A stretch of DNA of 34,365 bases, taken from an uncultured Chloroflexota bacterium. GTDB lineage: Bacteria > Chloroflexota > Chloroflexia > Thermomicrobiales > UBA6265. Of this stretch, positions 32,692 to 34,365 are shown in pieces; within the stretch, counting starts at the first letter, position 1, and each line of letters begins with the position of its first letter. The stretch spans positions 1 through 34,365 of the forward strand of contig CALGSZ010000154.1 of the NCBI GenBank assembly GCA_937901745.1, read 5' to 3'. The notes beneath the pieces are model-generated. The model was given only the letters and a program-made list of their open reading frames with translations. It was not told the origin of the DNA and ran no database searches. The translations under genes were made by a program, and so were the position numbers.

Positions 32692-32956
32692 AAAGGCGGC
32701 GGTTGGCACTGGGGCCGGGAATGGTACAAGTCCCGTCCGAACGGAGGATTTGCGGCGGCGAGTGTGCGTCTCGGGATTGGCACGGGATCGCGGTTGGCAG
32801 TTGTTGTCGACCTTGGCGGTACAGGTTCCGGAAAGGGCGCAGGTTCCGGCCCGACGAATGGGGAGTGTCGCGCGTGTTGTGGGACAGGGGCGAAGGCCGG
32901 TCCAGCGGTGCCATGCAATCGAGGTTGATTAGCGCGCCGATGTGCGCCGATTCCCG

Positions 32957-32962
32957 TACAAT
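32957..32962 (+). promoter_or_regulatory. -10 box for leaderless start of the restriction-modification gene
   Basis: TACAAT at 32957-32962 is 6 nt before the ATG at 32969, and there is no Shine-Dalgarno. Transcription would start at or one base before the start codon. Confidence 0.5.
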
Positions 32963-32968
32963 CACTGC

Positions 32969-34365
32969 ATGAACGTAGCAGAGTTTCAGGCAAAGTGGCG
33001 CGGCTCGACGCTGAAGGAGCGGAGCGCGGCGCAGGAGCATTTTCTCGATCTCTGCCGGCTGCTGGGGATGCCGACGCCGGCGGAGGCGGATAAGACGGGC
33101 TCCTTCTACACCTTCGAAAAGGGCGCGACGAAGACGAGCGGCGCGGCCGGCTTCGCCGATGTTTGGTGGGACGGGAAGTTCGCCTGGGAGTACAAGGGCC
33201 AGCACGCCGATCTCGCCGCGGCGTACCGGCAATTACTCCAGTACCGGGAGGATCTGGGCAATCCGCCGCTGCTGGTCGTCTGCGACCTGCACACCTTCGA
33301 GGTCCACACCAACTTCACCGGCACCAAGAAGACCGTCTACCGCTTCACCGTTGACGACCTGGATCAGCCGGAGACGCTGGCGATTCTGCGCGCCGTCTTC
33401 GCCGATCCGGAGCGGCTGCGGCCTGGACAGACGACAGAAGAGGTCACCGTCGAGGCGGCGGCGCGCTTCGGCGAGCTGGCAGCACGGCTGGAAGCCCGTG
33501 GACAGGAGCCGCATCGGGTCGCGCATTTTCTGATGCAGCTGCTCTTCTGCCTCTTCGCCGAGGATGTCGGCCTCTTGCCGAAGGGGCTGTTCACCAACCT
33601 GCTGGCGCTTGGGGCGCGCCGGCCGGAGGCGTTCTCGTCGCAGGTGGTCGCGCTCCTGACGGCGATGCGGGACGGCGGAGCGTTCGGCGTCGAGTGGATC
33701 GATCGGTTCAATGGCGGGCTGTTCGCGACGATCGAGCCGGTGCCGCTGACGGCGGACGAGCTGGTGATGCTGCGGGATGCGGCAACGCTCGATTGGGGGA
33801 GCGTCGAGCCGGCGATCTTCGGGACGCTCTTCGAACGGTCGCTGGACCCGAGCAAGCGCTCGCAACTGGGGGCGCACTACACCGGGCGGCACGACATCGA
33901 GCGGGTGGTTGAGCCGGTGGTGATGGCGCCGCTGCGGCGACGCTGGGCGGAGGTGCGAGCGGAGGCGGAGGCACTGAAGGCGGCGTGGGACGCGGCGGAC
34001 ACGCCAAGGACGCGTGACAACCGGCGGGCGGCGTTCGCGGCCTGCCTGCACGGCTTCCAGGAGGAGCTGACGCGGGTGCGGATGCTCGATCCGGCGTGCG
34101 GCAGCGGCAATTTCCTCTACGTGGCGCTGGTCAAGCTGCTCGATCTGGAGAAGGAGGTGCTGGTCTACGGGGCGACGAACGGGCTGTCGCTCGGCTATCC
34201 GCTGGTTTCCCCGCGCCAACTGCTCGGGCTGGAGGTGAACGAGTACGCCAAGGAGCTGGCGCAGGTGGTCGTCTGGATCGGGTATCTGCAATGGCGGCTG
34301 GGGAACGGCTTCTCCGGGCTGCCCGATCCGATCTTGGAGCCGTTGGAGACGATCCGGCTGCAGGA
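32969..34365 (+). CDS. MmeI-like type IIL restriction-modification enzyme, 3'-truncated by the window
   Basis: An open frame of 465 codons runs from ATG 32969 off the end of the window. The N-terminal domain carries a PD-(D/E)xK nuclease pattern: Asp64 in GFADVWW, then Glu74-Tyr-Lys76 in WEYKGQ. The D-x9-E-x-K spacing is that of the MmeI nuclease. A helical connector follows (about 155-310, with HFLMQLLFCLFAEDVGLLP). The methyltransferase begins with GAHYT (about 303-307) and the SAM-binding motif DPACGSGNF (374-382), then LGLEVNEYAKELAQ. One polypeptide of this type usually cuts at a distance from its site and methylates adenine; the catalytic NPPY motif and the target-recognition domain would lie beyond the edge. 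MmeI-like proteins act as anti-phage restriction systems. Similar methyltransferases also occur in BREX and DISARM islands, but the intact nuclease pattern favours a stand-alone type IIL enzyme. Confidence 0.85.
   Translation, partial: MNVAEFQAKWRGSTLKERSAAQEHFLDLCRLLGMPTPAEADKTGSFYTFEKGATKTSGAAGFADVWWDGKFAWEYKGQHADLAAAYRQLLQYREDLGNPPLLVVCDLHTFEVHTNFTGTKKTVYRFTVDDLDQPETLAILRAVFADPERLRPGQTTEEVTVEAAARFGELAARLEARGQEPHRVAHFLMQLLFCLFAEDVGLLPKGLFTNLLALGARRPEAFSSQVVALLTAMRDGGAFGVEWIDRFNGGLFATIEPVPLTADELVMLRDAATLDWGSVEPAIFGTLFERSLDPSKRSQLGAHYTGRHDIERVVEPVVMAPLRRRWAEVRAEAEALKAAWDAADTPRTRDNRRAAFAACLHGFQEELTRVRMLDPACGSGNFLYVALVKLLDLEKEVLVYGATNGLSLGYPLVSPRQLLGLEVNEYAKELAQVVVWIGYLQWRLGNGFSGLPDPILEPLETIRLQ

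Larger units (their letters stand above)
32103..32968. other. 866-bp gene-free region with repeats
   Basis: I see no convincing gene here. The left part holds the promoter of the transport unit. The middle has an AT-rich spot with a LexA-like box (32470-32481). The right part has two related palindromic elements (32540-32589 and 32650-32691), two decayed relatives near 32723-32748 and 32820-32860, and the leaderless start signal of the restriction gene. Short open frames in this region have no ribosome-binding site or recognisable product. Confidence 0.55.

Noticed and set aside
32486..32972. Short plus-strand frames in the gene-free region before the restriction gene
   Set aside because: They run through palindromic repeats, have no ribosome-binding site and are Gly/Arg-rich, so they look non-coding.
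33233..34291. Minus-strand open frame of 352 codons opposite the MmeI-like gene
   Set aside because: The plus frame contains the nuclease and SAM motifs; the antisense frame has no domain.

Overview
The window is GC-rich (roughly two thirds G+C by eye), densely coded, and has no tRNA, rRNA, CRISPR array or insertion sequence that I can recognise. The gene content suggests a Chloroflexota bacterium, most likely of the Thermomicrobia (Sphaerobacter/Thermomicrobium type). It includes a DUF4342 protein, a CxxC zinc-ribbon protein, YfhO-like and GT39-like membrane proteins, a luciferase-like monooxygenase of the type that often uses F420, and start codons placed 6-7 nt after a -10 box. The taxonomy is an inference from gene families, not a measurement.

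Layout. 1-4455: a zinc-ribbon protein, a small unknown protein, a YfhO-type membrane protein and a small single-span protein resembling the extracytoplasmic domain of a GT-C glycosyltransferase. 4548-13412 (all minus strand): a probable eight-gene operon. In transcription order it encodes a glycine-betaine/choline-type ABC importer (ATPase, two permeases, binding protein), a sarcosine-oxidase-like flavoenzyme, a betaine-homocysteine methyltransferase homologue, a MmgE/PrpD protein and a gamma-glutamyltransferase-fold hydrolase. An RpiR-type regulator is divergent from it at 13606-14562 and probably senses a related metabolite. 14653-15588: an alpha/beta-hydrolase lacking its expected nucleophile. 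15701-19150 (minus): a very large protein made of two GT-C modules in one chain plus a C-terminal beta-rich domain. 19459-22035 (minus): two tandem HtrA-like proteases without signal peptides, followed by a LuxR-type regulator with a degenerate receiver domain. 22307-27331 (plus): DUF4342, a PLP aminotransferase, a small acidic protein and an ABC-2 exporter set (ATPase, permease, ATPase). 27341-32102 (minus): a Tat-exported family 5 binding protein, two Dpp/Opp-type permeases and a luciferase-like monooxygenase. 32103-32968: 866 bp without a gene, holding palindromic repeats and a LexA-like box. 32969 to the end: the N-terminal part of a MmeI-like (type IIL) restriction-modification enzyme, cut by the window edge.

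How the parts fit. The central operon reads as uptake of a quaternary-ammonium compound, transfer of a methyl group to homocysteine, then oxidative demethylation by a flavoenzyme. The last two enzymes (MmgE/PrpD and the atypical Ntn hydrolase) do not belong to any betaine pathway I know, which makes this operon the best candidate for something undescribed. The restriction enzyme at the right edge lies next to repeats and may open a defence or variable region beyond the window.
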